DNA of 64,000 nucleotides. Source: Candidatus Poribacteria bacterium (GTDB taxonomy: Bacteria; Poribacteria; WGA-4E; WGA-3G). The notes under the pieces were generated by a model, which had not been told where the DNA came from, did not search any database, and saw only the letters and a list, made by a program, of their open reading frames with translations. The position numbers were made by a program, and so were the translations under genes. Of the stretch, positions 53,534 through 62,994 are shown one piece after another; within the stretch, counting starts at the first letter, position 1, and every line of letters starts with the position of its first letter. The stretch spans positions 104,724 to 168,723 of the forward strand of contig JAAXHL010000132.1 in NCBI GenBank assembly GCA_012270865.1. The letters are read 5' to 3'.

Positions 53534-54322
53534 TTAATACGTTCCAGTTCTCCGTTTCATATTGCCCCAAGTCGTTGCAACCTTATCAAGCGGCGAAACC
53601 GCAAGAAAACCTTCGTTTGCTATCGCTTGGATTTCATCTTCACTGAGCGCACGACTCCAGACCGCAGCTTCGTCAATCGAACCGTTCTCAAAAGTGTAAT
53701 TCGGACGGTCCTTAGAGCATCCGATCCGCAAATCTTGATCATTGGTCCCTTTGAAATCAATTTTTTCCGCATGCTCAGCTGCGACCTCGCCATCAACATA
53801 GATTTTTATGGCTGTCCCGTCATAAGTCCCAACGACGTGTTGCCATGTCTTCGTTTCCAAGGCATGCGGTTTGTCTAACCGAGGTCTGCTGTTGCCGGTG
53901 CCCAAAAACATATTAAAATTCTTACCGTTACCAAAGGCACCGATGCCGTAGGAGGTATGCTCACCACCGTTATGGCAGTTTTTGTCGAACCACTGCCCAT
54001 CAGTCGCCCAAGAATCCTGATTGATCCAAGCCGCCATCGTGATTTCACCCGTGATTTTCAGTTCATCAGAGGCTGGTACATTTACACAATCAGCACCCAC
54101 CGCTGTAATCCGAATTGCATCCCCATACTTGCCTTTCACAATTTCGGTGTTAGCGATAATATCGGCATCAAGCCCGTTGCCAGAATCGTCAACAATCGTC
54201 TTACCTTTCACATTGTCAAACGTAAAGTAAACAACCAATCCTTCGGCGAGATCTGCCGTGGCATACGTCGTGATAAGCATCAAAGCGATGAGCACGACGT
54301 AACTAAATAATCGTTTTATCAT
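53534..54322 (-). CDS. secreted LamG-domain protein
   Basis: 262 residues; AGGAGG before the ATG. Signal peptide MIKRLFSYVVLIALMLITTY. LamG/concanavalin-like fold from about residue 25: GLVVYFTFDNVKGKTIVDDS, ITMAAWINQDSW, WQHVVGTYDGTAIKIYVDG and SIDEAAVWSRALSEDEI. The C-terminus AVSPLDKVATTWGNMKRR is one of the six shared tails. It is the intact counterpart of the frameshifted gene at 3213-3985. Probably binds glycans or proteins at the cell surface. Confidence 0.92.
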   Translation of the reverse strand: MIKRLFSYVVLIALMLITTYATADLAEGLVVYFTFDNVKGKTIVDDSGNGLDADIIANTEIVKGKYGDAIRITAVGADCVNVPASDELKITGEITMAAWINQDSWATDGQWFDKNCHNGGEHTSYGIGAFGNGKNFNMFLGTGNSRPRLDKPHALETKTWQHVVGTYDGTAIKIYVDGEVAAEHAEKIDFKGTNDQDLRIGCSKDRPNYTFENGSIDEAAVWSRALSEDEIQAIANEGFLAVSPLDKVATTWGNMKRRTGTY

Positions 54323-54519
54323 GTCTGTCCTCCTGTGAAATTCTGCCTCTGTGTGAAACAGGACACATTGAGTTTCCCCAACACAGCGGATACAAAACTA
54401 TATGTCCATAACGTTAGTAACTGAATCATATCACACGGTTGAAAAAAAAACAACATTTTTTTCCGAATAGAAAAAAGAGTCGTATCAGGAGGACGCTTTT
54501 ACGATAGAAGAAATCGTTC

Positions 54520-55350
54520 CTACGCATCGGACGCAAGCACATCGTTCATAATCTCTTCCCATTTCCCTTCAAATTTCTCACCGAACTCGGTTTCGCCACC
54601 AGTCGCAAGCGGACCTCGGAGCATCGGTTTCGTCGTGTTATTCCGTTCCCAGAGTTCCTTACCGCCGAAATCGTTATGCAAGAAATGTAGTGCGACACCG
54701 GCGCGCGCTTTATCAGACAAATTCGACCGCGTACAATGCGCAACACCGTAACAGAAGAAAAGCACGCCACCCGCCTTTAATTCAATCGGCACGGCACGTT
54801 CTTCAGGCGGATCACAACGAATGTGATGATCGCTCAACGGGTCGCGATAGTGTTCATAAGCCTCCCGATGGCTACCCGGAATGACGTGCATGCACCCGTT
54901 CTCAATGTTCGCATCGTGGATAGCGATCCACATCGCTGTCCCGCGCAACGGATCAGCAATCTTGAAATAGGCGTTATCTTGGTGCCAACTCGTCCCGACC
55001 CCAACCTTAGGCGGTTTCCAGAACGCCTGATCCAACTCTAACATAAATTCATCACCGATAAGTTGTTCGACAGCAGAGATAACCCTCGGGTGAAACGGCA
55101 ACGCCTTGTGCAAATCACTGCGATTGTTCAACGGAATCACCTGAAGGTTTTGCTTCGAGCCTTCGTTGTCCCGCTTCGTTCCATCGTCTTGCACCGCACA
55201 ATTAATACCGGTCCCTTTTTCGAGTTCGGTGTCGTAAATCCGTTTTAATTCAATGCGGAGGGCTTCCGCTTCAGTCGCGTCGAAGAATCCCTCAATCGCA
55301 AGATACCCGTTGTCTCGAAAATAAGCCAGTTGCCTATCACTTAATCGCAT
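54520..55350 (-). CDS. phytanoyl-CoA dioxygenase (PhyH) family protein
   Basis: 276 residues from the ATG at 55348-55350 (AAGGAAGGTG upstream); the longer open frame is a shadow of the gene before it. Fe(II) ligands are His123 and Asp125 in SWHQDNAYF and probably His205 in GVAHCTRSN, with Arg217 in KARAG to hold 2-oxoglutarate. NGCMHVIPGSH is the typical middle block. It hydroxylates a small molecule using O2 and 2-oxoglutarate; the family is broad, so the substrate cannot be named. It follows the ATP-grasp-like gene by 16 bases and is likely co-transcribed with it. Confidence 0.9.
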   Translation of the reverse strand: MRLSDRQLAYFRDNGYLAIEGFFDATEAEALRIELKRIYDTELEKGTGINCAVQDDGTKRDNEGSKQNLQVIPLNNRSDLHKALPFHPRVISAVEQLIGDEFMLELDQAFWKPPKVGVGTSWHQDNAYFKIADPLRGTAMWIAIHDANIENGCMHVIPGSHREAYEHYRDPLSDHHIRCDPPEERAVPIELKAGGVLFFCYGVAHCTRSNLSDKARAGVALHFLHNDFGGKELWERNNTTKPMLRGPLATGGETEFGEKFEGKWEEIMNDVLASDA

Positions 55351-55366
55351 GATTGAATCACCTTCC

Positions 55367-56779
55367 TTATTTTTTTTGCATCTGTGCGCACGGCACAATA
55401 ATAGAATCCACCATGCCGTGTAAAATCTTCTTATCAGCCGGACAGACCGCCGCTTGCATGCCGCCCAGCTTAACCGTGTCGCCGACAACAAAATAGTACG
55501 GACGGAGCAGTGGACGACACGCCATCTCTTGCATATCACCCGCGTCAAAATCGTAATACTGCATCCGTACGCGTCTCGCCGTGTGAAACCGCTGCAAGAC
55601 GTGCGGATTCCTCTCAAAATTGTCAAGGCTATCTTCGATAACGGTTTCCCATTCCTCAGTAGGCAGATCGTGTCCGATCGCCACCCCGCGGCTCCCCCAG
55701 GCGAGTTCAGAAAAACCGGACGGTTTAATCACCAACTCCCGTTGTTTTTGTGTCAACGCACCGAGTTGCCGCCAATCCGTCACAGCATCGCCTTCTACCT
55801 CCAAGTCCGGAATAACAGCATGCGGCGGCACCGGACGCGCATCAATAATCCACGTCTGCGGGATAACTTCCTGCAAGAACGCGTAGGTTCGCTTACCGAG
55901 TTGCCGTCTCCAAAACGGTTGAAGCGTCCGATGGTGGAACAAGGCGAGGCATAACTTCTCTTCAAGGTAGGATTTCGGTGGTGGGGTCATCACGACAGTG
56001 CGCTTCTTCGCACTATAAAACATTAATTCCGATTTCGGGATGTTCGGGAGGTCAAACAACTCATAGAAACGGTATAGCACATCGACCGGAAGTTTGGCAT
56101 CGCCATGTTCAACAAGCAGTCCATCTTCGGTAAAAATGACTTCGTGTGGTTTAACGCTAAAAGCCGGCACACCGACTTCAGAAAGCGCATCGGCGAGCCA
56201 TACCATCTCCGCCCAATAATCTTCTGATTCGTCTGAGACAACAATCGCAAGCGTCGGGTCATCTTTTTTCGCCAGTGCGCGAATCATATCCGCATACCCG
56301 TTCACCATCCCGTTGTCGCCACCGACAATCTCATAGCCGAGTTCCGCATACAATCGCGACAGACAACCCGTCGCACCAATGAAACCCGGAATCGAATCAA
56401 GTTCCGTAATCGCCATACCGTCAGCCGTCGGCAAGATGTCAGGACGGAGGACACCCGGCAGCTGCGTCTTAAAACGGTTCATCCGACCATACTGGATAAC
56501 CGGCTCCGGTTTCCCGATCTCCAAGTATTCAGCGACCCAACTCGGCTGAATACCGCGCACGCTCTGTGAATAGAGTAAATTACACGCACGATAGAAATTT
56601 AAAAGATGTCCACCGAGCTCTTCAAACCACTCTAACTCTGATTCGGTAACCCAGAACGGCTCCGGTGAAATACGCCAAGAGGTATTACAGTCGGGATGGA
56701 CTTCCCGTTTCTCACTTTCAAATAACTTTGCCTTCGGAATCTCAGCATTAATAAATAGGCATTTCTGTTTAGCATCCAA
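55367..56779 (-). CDS. ATP-grasp-like conserved protein
   Basis: 470 residues; the start is a TTG at 56777-56779 with a weak AAGGA eleven bases upstream. RPDILPTADGMAITELDSIP and LVIKPSGFSELAWGSRGVAI resemble the metal/nucleotide loops of circularly permuted ATP-grasp or glutathionylspermidine-synthase-like proteins, and the Lys in VIKPSG could contact ATP. I cannot place it in a named family with certainty. It lies between serA (22 bases) and the PhyH gene (16 bases), suggesting an operon around serine-derived or amino-acid-derived products. Confidence 0.6.
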   Translation of the reverse strand: MDAKQKCLFINAEIPKAKLFESEKREVHPDCNTSWRISPEPFWVTESELEWFEELGGHLLNFYRACNLLYSQSVRGIQPSWVAEYLEIGKPEPVIQYGRMNRFKTQLPGVLRPDILPTADGMAITELDSIPGFIGATGCLSRLYAELGYEIVGGDNGMVNGYADMIRALAKKDDPTLAIVVSDESEDYWAEMVWLADALSEVGVPAFSVKPHEVIFTEDGLLVEHGDAKLPVDVLYRFYELFDLPNIPKSELMFYSAKKRTVVMTPPPKSYLEEKLCLALFHHRTLQPFWRRQLGKRTYAFLQEVIPQTWIIDARPVPPHAVIPDLEVEGDAVTDWRQLGALTQKQRELVIKPSGFSELAWGSRGVAIGHDLPTEEWETVIEDSLDNFERNPHVLQRFHTARRVRMQYYDFDAGDMQEMACRPLLRPYYFVVGDTVKLGGMQAAVCPADKKILHGMVDSIIVPCAQMQKK

Positions 56780-56800
56780 TTTTTAATTATTCCTTTGTTA

Positions 56801-58387
56801 CTATGGAAGGAAAACCTGTTTAACAAAGTCGATCTTTTTTTGTGACGCGATCATCTGCAAAACGTTTCGCGGCACAGGGCTATCCACATTAATCAGCGTC
56901 ACTGCAAGTTCCGATAAACGCGAACGCCCGACAGTCATATCCGCAATGTTAATGCCGTGTTCCCCGAGAATCGTACCCATTAACCCTATCATTCCCGGCT
57001 GATCACTGTTATAGATAAGAAGGATATACCCCATCGGTCTCACGTTTATATGGAGTTGGTCAATACGCACGATGCGGATGTCTTTTTTACCGAATGCGGT
57101 GCCTTCAATTACCGTCTCACCCTTATCCGTCGTAACAGCGATCGTAATGGAATTGGCATAATTCGCTTCCGATGCACTCTTTGTTTCCGTAACGGAAATC
57201 CCACGCTGTTGAATCAAAAAAGGGGCGTTGACATAGTTGACATCTGTCAGGACGGGAGTCAAAAGCCCTTTCTGGAACGCTACAGTCACCGGCGTGACAT
57301 CCTCTTTCTGGAAAAGCATGCCGTTATAATGGATCTTAATCGCCGATATTTGACCCTCAACGATCTGCGTCTGGAAACTGCCGATCTTTTCGGCAAGTTC
57401 GAGATAGGGACCTAAAATATCAAGGGTTCTCGGATCAATTTTCGGTTGATTGACAGCGTTAGCGACCGGTTGTCCGTGGAGGGCATTTCTTACCTGCTGC
57501 GCCACCTCAATAGCGACGTGTTCCTGTGCTTCCGATGTCGATGCACCGAGGTGTGGCAGTGCCAGCACGTTTTCCAAGTCCAATAGCGGCGTATCCGTCG
57601 CAGGCTCATCCTCAAAAACATCTAATGCAGCACCGGCGAGCTCGCCAGCTTTCAACGCATCATAGAGCGCAGCTTCATCAATGATACCACCACGCGCACA
57701 GTTAATCAATCGGCAACTCGGTTTCATCAGCCCAAACTCAGACGCACCGATACTATGATACGTTTCAGCGTTCAGATGCGTATGGACAGAGATATAATCC
57801 GATTCCTGAAATAGCGTCTCCCGATCCACGAGCCGAATACCGATTTTTTCCGCTGCACTCGCCGAGATGTACGGATCGTAGGCGAATATCTGCATCTCGA
57901 ACGCCTGCGCACGTCTCGCCACCTCTCGTCCGATCCGTCCTAACCCGACCGTCCCGAAGACCTTCCCGTATAATTCCACGCCGATGAAATCGTTGCGATG
58001 CCATGCCCGGTTCTTCAGCGAAATACCGGCAGGCACTATATTGCGCGCCAATGCCAACAACATCGCAATCGTATGCTCCGCCGCCGCAATCGTATTACCT
58101 GTCGGCGTGTTAACAACCAAGATACCGTTCCGCGTTGCTGCTTGCACGTCAATGTTATCCACACCGACCCCAGCGCGCCCAACCACTTTTAACTGCTTCG
58201 CAGCCGCAATGACCTCTGCGGTTACCTTCGTCGCACTCCTGATAAGTAGCGCATGATAGTCAGCAATCCGAGCCAACAAATCTTCGTGCGAAAGATTGAG
58301 GATAACATCCACCTCAAAATCGCCACGCTCTGTCAGAACGTCCAAGCCTTGCTGCGACAGCAAATCGCTGACCAGCACCTTATACAT
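56801..58387 (-). CDS. serA: D-3-phosphoglycerate dehydrogenase
   Basis: 528 residues from the ATG at 58385-58387 (GGAGGGG eight bases upstream), the usual length of the long SerA type. VVGRAGVGVDNID, VGLGRIGREVARRA (NAD binding), CARGGIIDE (Arg), DEPATDTPLL (Glu) and LPHLGASTSEAQ (His) are the catalytic-domain motifs. An intervening domain and a C-terminal ACT domain (LLIYNSDQPGMIGLMG, then INIADMTVGR) follow, consistent with serine feedback control. First step of serine synthesis from 3-phosphoglycerate. First gene of a leftward set with the ATP-grasp-like and PhyH genes. Confidence 0.95.
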   Translation of the reverse strand: MYKVLVSDLLSQQGLDVLTERGDFEVDVILNLSHEDLLARIADYHALLIRSATKVTAEVIAAAKQLKVVGRAGVGVDNIDVQAATRNGILVVNTPTGNTIAAAEHTIAMLLALARNIVPAGISLKNRAWHRNDFIGVELYGKVFGTVGLGRIGREVARRAQAFEMQIFAYDPYISASAAEKIGIRLVDRETLFQESDYISVHTHLNAETYHSIGASEFGLMKPSCRLINCARGGIIDEAALYDALKAGELAGAALDVFEDEPATDTPLLDLENVLALPHLGASTSEAQEHVAIEVAQQVRNALHGQPVANAVNQPKIDPRTLDILGPYLELAEKIGSFQTQIVEGQISAIKIHYNGMLFQKEDVTPVTVAFQKGLLTPVLTDVNYVNAPFLIQQRGISVTETKSASEANYANSITIAVTTDKGETVIEGTAFGKKDIRIVRIDQLHINVRPMGYILLIYNSDQPGMIGLMGTILGEHGINIADMTVGRSRLSELAVTLINVDSPVPRNVLQMIASQKKIDFVKQVFLP

Positions 58388-58512
58388 AATCCAAACCCCT
58401 CCGCGGTTAGCATGCCAAAACGATCCCTTACATTCGTTAGTTCCACTTTGCAAGGCACCTCTAAATTATAGCATGTCTGAACACCGTTGTCAACACCATT
58501 TTATTTTCAAAC

Positions 58513-58528
58513 CAGGACGATTTAGTTA
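58513..58528. repeat. solo MITE end
   Basis: CAGGACGATTTAGTTA matches the terminal repeat of the MITEs at 8098, 16717 and 33621, but no opposite end was found within the spacer. Probably a decayed copy. Confidence 0.5.
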
Positions 58529-58683
58529 TAAATGAAAGCACTTGAACAATAAAAATGTTTGTGATATTATGTCTTATATAACTTTAAGAGCCTGATAGCC
58601 AGATCATAGATCATACAGATACTTGATAATACTTTCGAAATATTACCTCAATTGCGCGAAATTTAGCGAAAACGCAATAAACC

Positions 58684-61600
58684 ATGAACTCACTGAAAAA
58701 TATTATTCAGCACTGTCATCAACGACACAAAAACCCGCTTCAAAAGAAAAAGACAGTCGTAACACCTTCGGTTTACAAGGGGCGCTTTCACCATTTCACT
58801 GTCTATTGTGCGCAGCGGTATCCTGTGCCGCTCTACGACTTAGAAACGGCAGGAATCTCCTTTATGCCGCTCGGCGGGGGACCCGGACATGAACGTGTTC
58901 CACATTATTTCGGCGGCGACCGTTTCTTAAGCCGACAAAAAATGGCGGACTGGAATATGAGACTCTGGCATACATCCTGGGGAATCTATATCTATACCGG
59001 TGGCCCATCCGAACGTGATGGCGCACCCTGGCACGACCTTGAGTTTAAATACGAGGCACTCTGCACAGCACCCGATGCTGTTTTTGCCTGTATTGAGACA
59101 CTCGTCAATGTTGTTGCCAACCCACTCCTGACGATGACCGGAACAGGAGGATTACGCCTCTCATGCAGAATCCCAGATTATCTCCACCCAAATACCGAGG
59201 CATCGAGGTTCTACATCTGTAAGGACCCACTGATGCCGGAAAACCTGTATCGGCGGGACGTGTATCTTGAAATCCTTGGCGAAGCAGGACACACACCTTG
59301 GGATGCGCGCTGTGAAATTTTATTCGGCGACCTGCTGAACCCACCAGTAATTGCCAAAGAGGTTCTCTTCGCTTCTATTGATGCACTCCGAACAGAACTG
59401 CACACCCCTAATCCACTTGGACAAGAAGGATTAATGCCTACCTCCCCAGCTGTTATCACTTCTCCATTCTCCCTCGGTTCGCGTAAGTTGAACCTCGCAA
59501 AAGAGGCGTTCTTAAAACGCGGATTTTCTTATATTGGAGAAGAAAACAATATTCATTGCTGGCGGCAGCCTGACCATGAGGGTAGCGACAAAGACGTGTT
59601 GTTGTGGGAGCACGATGAGAAGGCGTGGATACGGGCATCTACCGCAGAACTTGGACTCCCAACCGAAGATACCCTCATCACAGAGGTCTGGGACGACACC
59701 GGCATCCTACCACCCATCATGACCGAACTCCCTGTTTCTGACACAGTCCTTGCCGTCAGAGAAGGTACACTCAGTCCTTTGGCGATAAAACGTCCATCGC
59801 CGGTACTGCAAAAGCCAGAAACCGCTGAGAAGGTTTATGAACCGCCCGAAAAGAGTATCGGGCAGATAAAGCAGGTCTTTGAAACCGATACGCGCATTAT
59901 TGGACTGCTTGCCGAGACGGACGCAAGAAGCAACTACGAAATAGAATCACAGTTCCTGAAAAGCGGGACAGTCGCTTTTAGCGCAAGGTACCCAATCGTC
60001 GCAGAAGCAGCAAAACACTTTCAAAGACAAAACCTACCCTCCCTCGCACGCTGGCGACATGTCAGTTTCCTATGGGATCAGGTCAAAGAGATACCCGTTG
60101 AAGAACGCATGGCGAACCCTTTTGAACGCGGCAATGTCTGTGAGGACCCAGAGCGATTCTTAGCTGTGGCTGGTAAAGGCGTGAAGGCGTATGAAACCCT
60201 TTGTCCAGAGTGTCCCGTCTATACGGAATGCCAAGAGCGCGGTTATCTCTCACAGCCTGCTACGTTCCAACGTGCTAAGACACAAATATTTGGGTTCGAG
60301 CGAACGTTTTTGAATCCACAAGACTTGGTAGTGTCAGAAAAACTTCTGGAGCCCCTTAATGACACGGAACGCCTTTATATTGTCAGCTCATTGAAAACAG
60401 ACGGATTGTTTTTGGGGTGTGGTATATCAAAGGACAGGTTAGAAGCATGGCGTGTCAGCTGGCAGGGACAGGCGTTAGGGAACTTCGCACAGGCATTAAT
60501 GAACACATTGGAAATCCAAAATGAACCTGGCGATTTTGTTGTTAGACGTATCCGAACAGTCGTGCAGGCATTTCAACAGCACGCAGCCGAAATCGTTAAC
60601 CAAATGTGCCAAATCAATGTGACGGGTAAAGTCATCAAACAAGGGGTTGTTGATGATGAGACTGGAGAAGAATTGGCACGTTTCGCGATTGAATTTGAAG
60701 GCGGCACTTCCGCTTATATACCTCTCAACAGCGACACCGCAGATAGACTGACAACCGGTGGACTGCCCGCCTTTGAACTCGATTCCTTCCTGCTTGGTGA
60801 AGACCTAAGCATACCGATGTCAATTGAACGAGCCATCGGATTGGGTATCTTGGATATGCGAACGGTCGAGAAAATTCAGGAATTCCCGAGCGTCTATCCG
60901 AATCCGGACTGGACATTTTGGCATCAACTCAAGCGTTTTTTAGCACACTATTCTCGCGATGCTGACGCACCGATGATATGGTATGACGAAGTCCTACAAT
61001 TCTGGGTGCCACCAATGCTACATCCGAGTATCAAACGGCTTCTATTTATGTCAGCCACACTGTCTGAGCAACAACTCCGTAAAGCATTTCCAGAAGAAAA
61101 TATCGAATGTATTCGTATCAACCCAACGCCTTGGGTCGCCGGAAATCAACTCTTTCAGATTCGATCAGGGGTCCATACGCTAAGAACACTGTTGGATTAT
61201 GACAGCACATGGGACGTTATCGGGTTATCTAAAATGGGGGAACGCCTTTTCATGGGTATCTGTGCAGAAATTCAGAGGGACCCAAGCGTTAAACATGCCA
61301 TCATTACCCATGAGCCAGTTATCAAGCAACTCAAAGAGATAGAAGAAAAAGAGAATGTCTGTTTGGTGACAGAATTTCGTAAACTGGGCAATTCAGAGAC
61401 GGCTTTTGAAGCAGCAGACATCGTTTGGATCGTCGGAACGCCACACTGGGAACCAGGGGTTATATGGTGGCGGGCACAAGTGTTATATGGAGACGACGAA
61501 GAACCGCTCAGTTACGAAGCAGACACGGTGTTCCAACACTATAAAGATGAACGCGTCCAGAGGGGATATATACAGACCGTTGGAGAATTGGTCACAAGAA

Positions 61601-62109
61601 TTGTCGGATATACCGGATTGAACCGCTGGAGCGGTAAAAAGGTCGTGTTGATAAATAGCCTCGAAATCCCCGACATCACCGACAGACCTGAAACCCTCCT
61701 TTTCGATTGGGAAGATTTTGAGGTCGCCGGTGGACTCGACAAACTCGCTGAGACAATCGCTGTCCGCCAACGTTTTGAAACCGAACGGGATAACCTCACG
61801 CCGACGGTCCCCAGAGAGGAGGTCGAGCGGATCCTCGGCTGCTCCTCACGGCAGGCGAATCGTGTGTTGCAGAGACTCAGGGGTGGGGCACCCAGGGTAA
61901 CCTTCCGAGAGAAAATTCTGACCCTCCTCGTTAATAGTGAAAAAAGAGCAGCTGAAATCACGACAGCCATTGACGGACACCCACAAGCAATACATAAAGA
62001 ACTACAGCGATTGGCCAAGACCGGTGAGATTGTAAAAATCCGCTGGGGAGTCTACGCACTCCCAAAAATACCACCATCCGAGAAGGAGGACCCCCTTAAT
62101 AATTCATGA
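58684..62109 (+). CDS. large XPD-like degenerate helicase protein with winged-helix end
   Basis: 1141 residues, no signal peptide. The first 280 residues are unknown. A cysteine set C-x20-C-x2-C-x5-C (ending LCPECPVYTECQERGYLSQ) recalls the Fe-S cluster of XPD/DinG helicases. Later come MIWYDEV (Walker B-like), LLFMSATLSEQQL (motif III S-A-T) and a motif VI-like region DERVQRGYIQTVGELVTRI. No Walker A loop (GxGKT) could be found, so ATP hydrolysis is doubtful. The last 110 residues form two winged-helix-like units. The N-terminal D-x-E plus TGTGGLR could be a primase-like site, a weak idea. It has no ribosome site and stands alone. Possibly a replication, repair or defence protein. Confidence 0.65.
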   Translation: MNSLKNIIQHCHQRHKNPLQKKKTVVTPSVYKGRFHHFTVYCAQRYPVPLYDLETAGISFMPLGGGPGHERVPHYFGGDRFLSRQKMADWNMRLWHTSWGIYIYTGGPSERDGAPWHDLEFKYEALCTAPDAVFACIETLVNVVANPLLTMTGTGGLRLSCRIPDYLHPNTEASRFYICKDPLMPENLYRRDVYLEILGEAGHTPWDARCEILFGDLLNPPVIAKEVLFASIDALRTELHTPNPLGQEGLMPTSPAVITSPFSLGSRKLNLAKEAFLKRGFSYIGEENNIHCWRQPDHEGSDKDVLLWEHDEKAWIRASTAELGLPTEDTLITEVWDDTGILPPIMTELPVSDTVLAVREGTLSPLAIKRPSPVLQKPETAEKVYEPPEKSIGQIKQVFETDTRIIGLLAETDARSNYEIESQFLKSGTVAFSARYPIVAEAAKHFQRQNLPSLARWRHVSFLWDQVKEIPVEERMANPFERGNVCEDPERFLAVAGKGVKAYETLCPECPVYTECQERGYLSQPATFQRAKTQIFGFERTFLNPQDLVVSEKLLEPLNDTERLYIVSSLKTDGLFLGCGISKDRLEAWRVSWQGQALGNFAQALMNTLEIQNEPGDFVVRRIRTVVQAFQQHAAEIVNQMCQINVTGKVIKQGVVDDETGEELARFAIEFEGGTSAYIPLNSDTADRLTTGGLPAFELDSFLLGEDLSIPMSIERAIGLGILDMRTVEKIQEFPSVYPNPDWTFWHQLKRFLAHYSRDADAPMIWYDEVLQFWVPPMLHPSIKRLLFMSATLSEQQLRKAFPEENIECIRINPTPWVAGNQLFQIRSGVHTLRTLLDYDSTWDVIGLSKMGERLFMGICAEIQRDPSVKHAIITHEPVIKQLKEIEEKENVCLVTEFRKLGNSETAFEAADIVWIVGTPHWEPGVIWWRAQVLYGDDEEPLSYEADTVFQHYKDERVQRGYIQTVGELVTRIVGYTGLNRWSGKKVVLINSLEIPDITDRPETLLFDWEDFEVAGGLDKLAETIAVRQRFETERDNLTPTVPREEVERILGCSSRQANRVLQRLRGGAPRVTFREKILTLLVNSEKRAAEITTAIDGHPQAIHKELQRLAKTGEIVKIRWGVYALPKIPPSEKEDPLNNS

Positions 62110-62418
62110 TCTGCCTCCAATCCTATAAATCCTGATTCTCAACACCGATAACTGACTGCCGACCGCTGATGGCTAACTGCCAAAAAACCAAATACCATTG
62201 GACATATTTTTTTTAATGTGATAATATATACGCTAATATCCATTATGCGCTTTTATAGCAAGGCTTATAATTATTTAAACACATCAAATCGAAGCAATTC
62301 CCATCTTCTTTCCCCCCTGAAAGGGGGGTTAGGGGGGTTATCTTCGGACAAGTGTTCATTTATTTTCGATTTTACTATAAAATGCACAAATCAAGACGTT
62401 AAAATATGGAGACTTAAA
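62110..62418. other. spacer with one GGGGGG-type repeat
   Basis: No gene. Holds the repeat at 62312-62339 and presumably the tatA promoter downstream of it. Confidence 0.5.
62312..62339. repeat. CCCCCCTGAAAGGGGGG-type repeat
   Basis: CCCCCCTGAAAGGGGGG followed by TTAGGGGGGTT; same family as 9574-9603 and 17377-17402. Confidence 0.75.
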
Positions 62419-62643
62419 ATGTTAGGCATAGCAATGTTTGGCCCCCCTGGTCCGCTCGAATTAATAGTTATATTGGCTATTGTGCTACTCATATTTGGTG
62501 GGAAACGGATCCCTGAATTGGCGCGCGGTCTCGGCAAAAGCATCACAAACTTTAAAGCCGGACTCAATGAAGAACAGCCAGATGAAACCGAAACCACCGC
62601 ACAGCAAGAAGCAGAATCACCATCAAAAGAGGAAACCGGATAG
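62419..62643 (+). CDS. tatA: Sec-independent protein translocase subunit TatA
   Basis: 74 residues from the ATG at 62419-62421 (GGAG upstream); an internal ATG six codons later is possible. One membrane helix, LELIVILAIVLLIFG, then the hinge GKRIPELARGLGKSI and an amphipathic helix ITNFKAGL, then an acidic tail. This is the standard TatA/MttA layout; TatA forms the pore for folded proteins with Tat signals. TatC is not in the window. It precedes the CMD gene by 11 bases. Confidence 0.93.
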   Translation: MLGIAMFGPPGPLELIVILAIVLLIFGGKRIPELARGLGKSITNFKAGLNEEQPDETETTAQQEAESPSKEETG

Positions 62644-62654
62644 GGAAGCACCGA

Positions 62655-62984
62655 ATGAAAGACAAATTGCCCGATTTTCTTCAAGGCGTGATTGAAGAAT
62701 ACCCCGAAGTCTGGACAGCCTATCAGGCACTCGGTGAGGCATGCAGTGATGCCGGTCCTATCGAACCGAAAACCGTCCGACTCGTCAAGCTCGCACTCGC
62801 TATCGGCGCGAAGTCTGAAGGGGCGGTGCATTCGCATACGCGACGCGCCCTCCGAGAAGGGATCACACCCGCAGAACTACAACAGGTCGCACTGCTCGCA
62901 GTGACCTCTATCGGCTGGTCCTCGAGCATGGCAGCACTCTCTTGGATTCAGGATGTCGTCAACAAACAATCGCAGCCTGATTGA
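62655..62984 (+). CDS. carboxymuconolactone decarboxylase (CMD/AhpD-like) family protein
   Basis: 109 residues, all helical. PKTVRLVKLALAIGAKSEGAV and RRALREGITPAELQQVALLA match the CMD fold, but the E-x2-C-x2-C-H active site of AhpD-type peroxidases is replaced by SEGAVHSH, so no cysteine pair is present. It is therefore more like a decarboxylase-type or inactive member. It lies 11 bases after tatA and 10 bases before the TPR gene, so the three are probably one operon. Role unknown. Confidence 0.85.
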   Translation: MKDKLPDFLQGVIEEYPEVWTAYQALGEACSDAGPIEPKTVRLVKLALAIGAKSEGAVHSHTRRALREGITPAELQQVALLAVTSIGWSSSMAALSWIQDVVNKQSQPD

Positions 62985-62994
62985 GGAAATCAGC

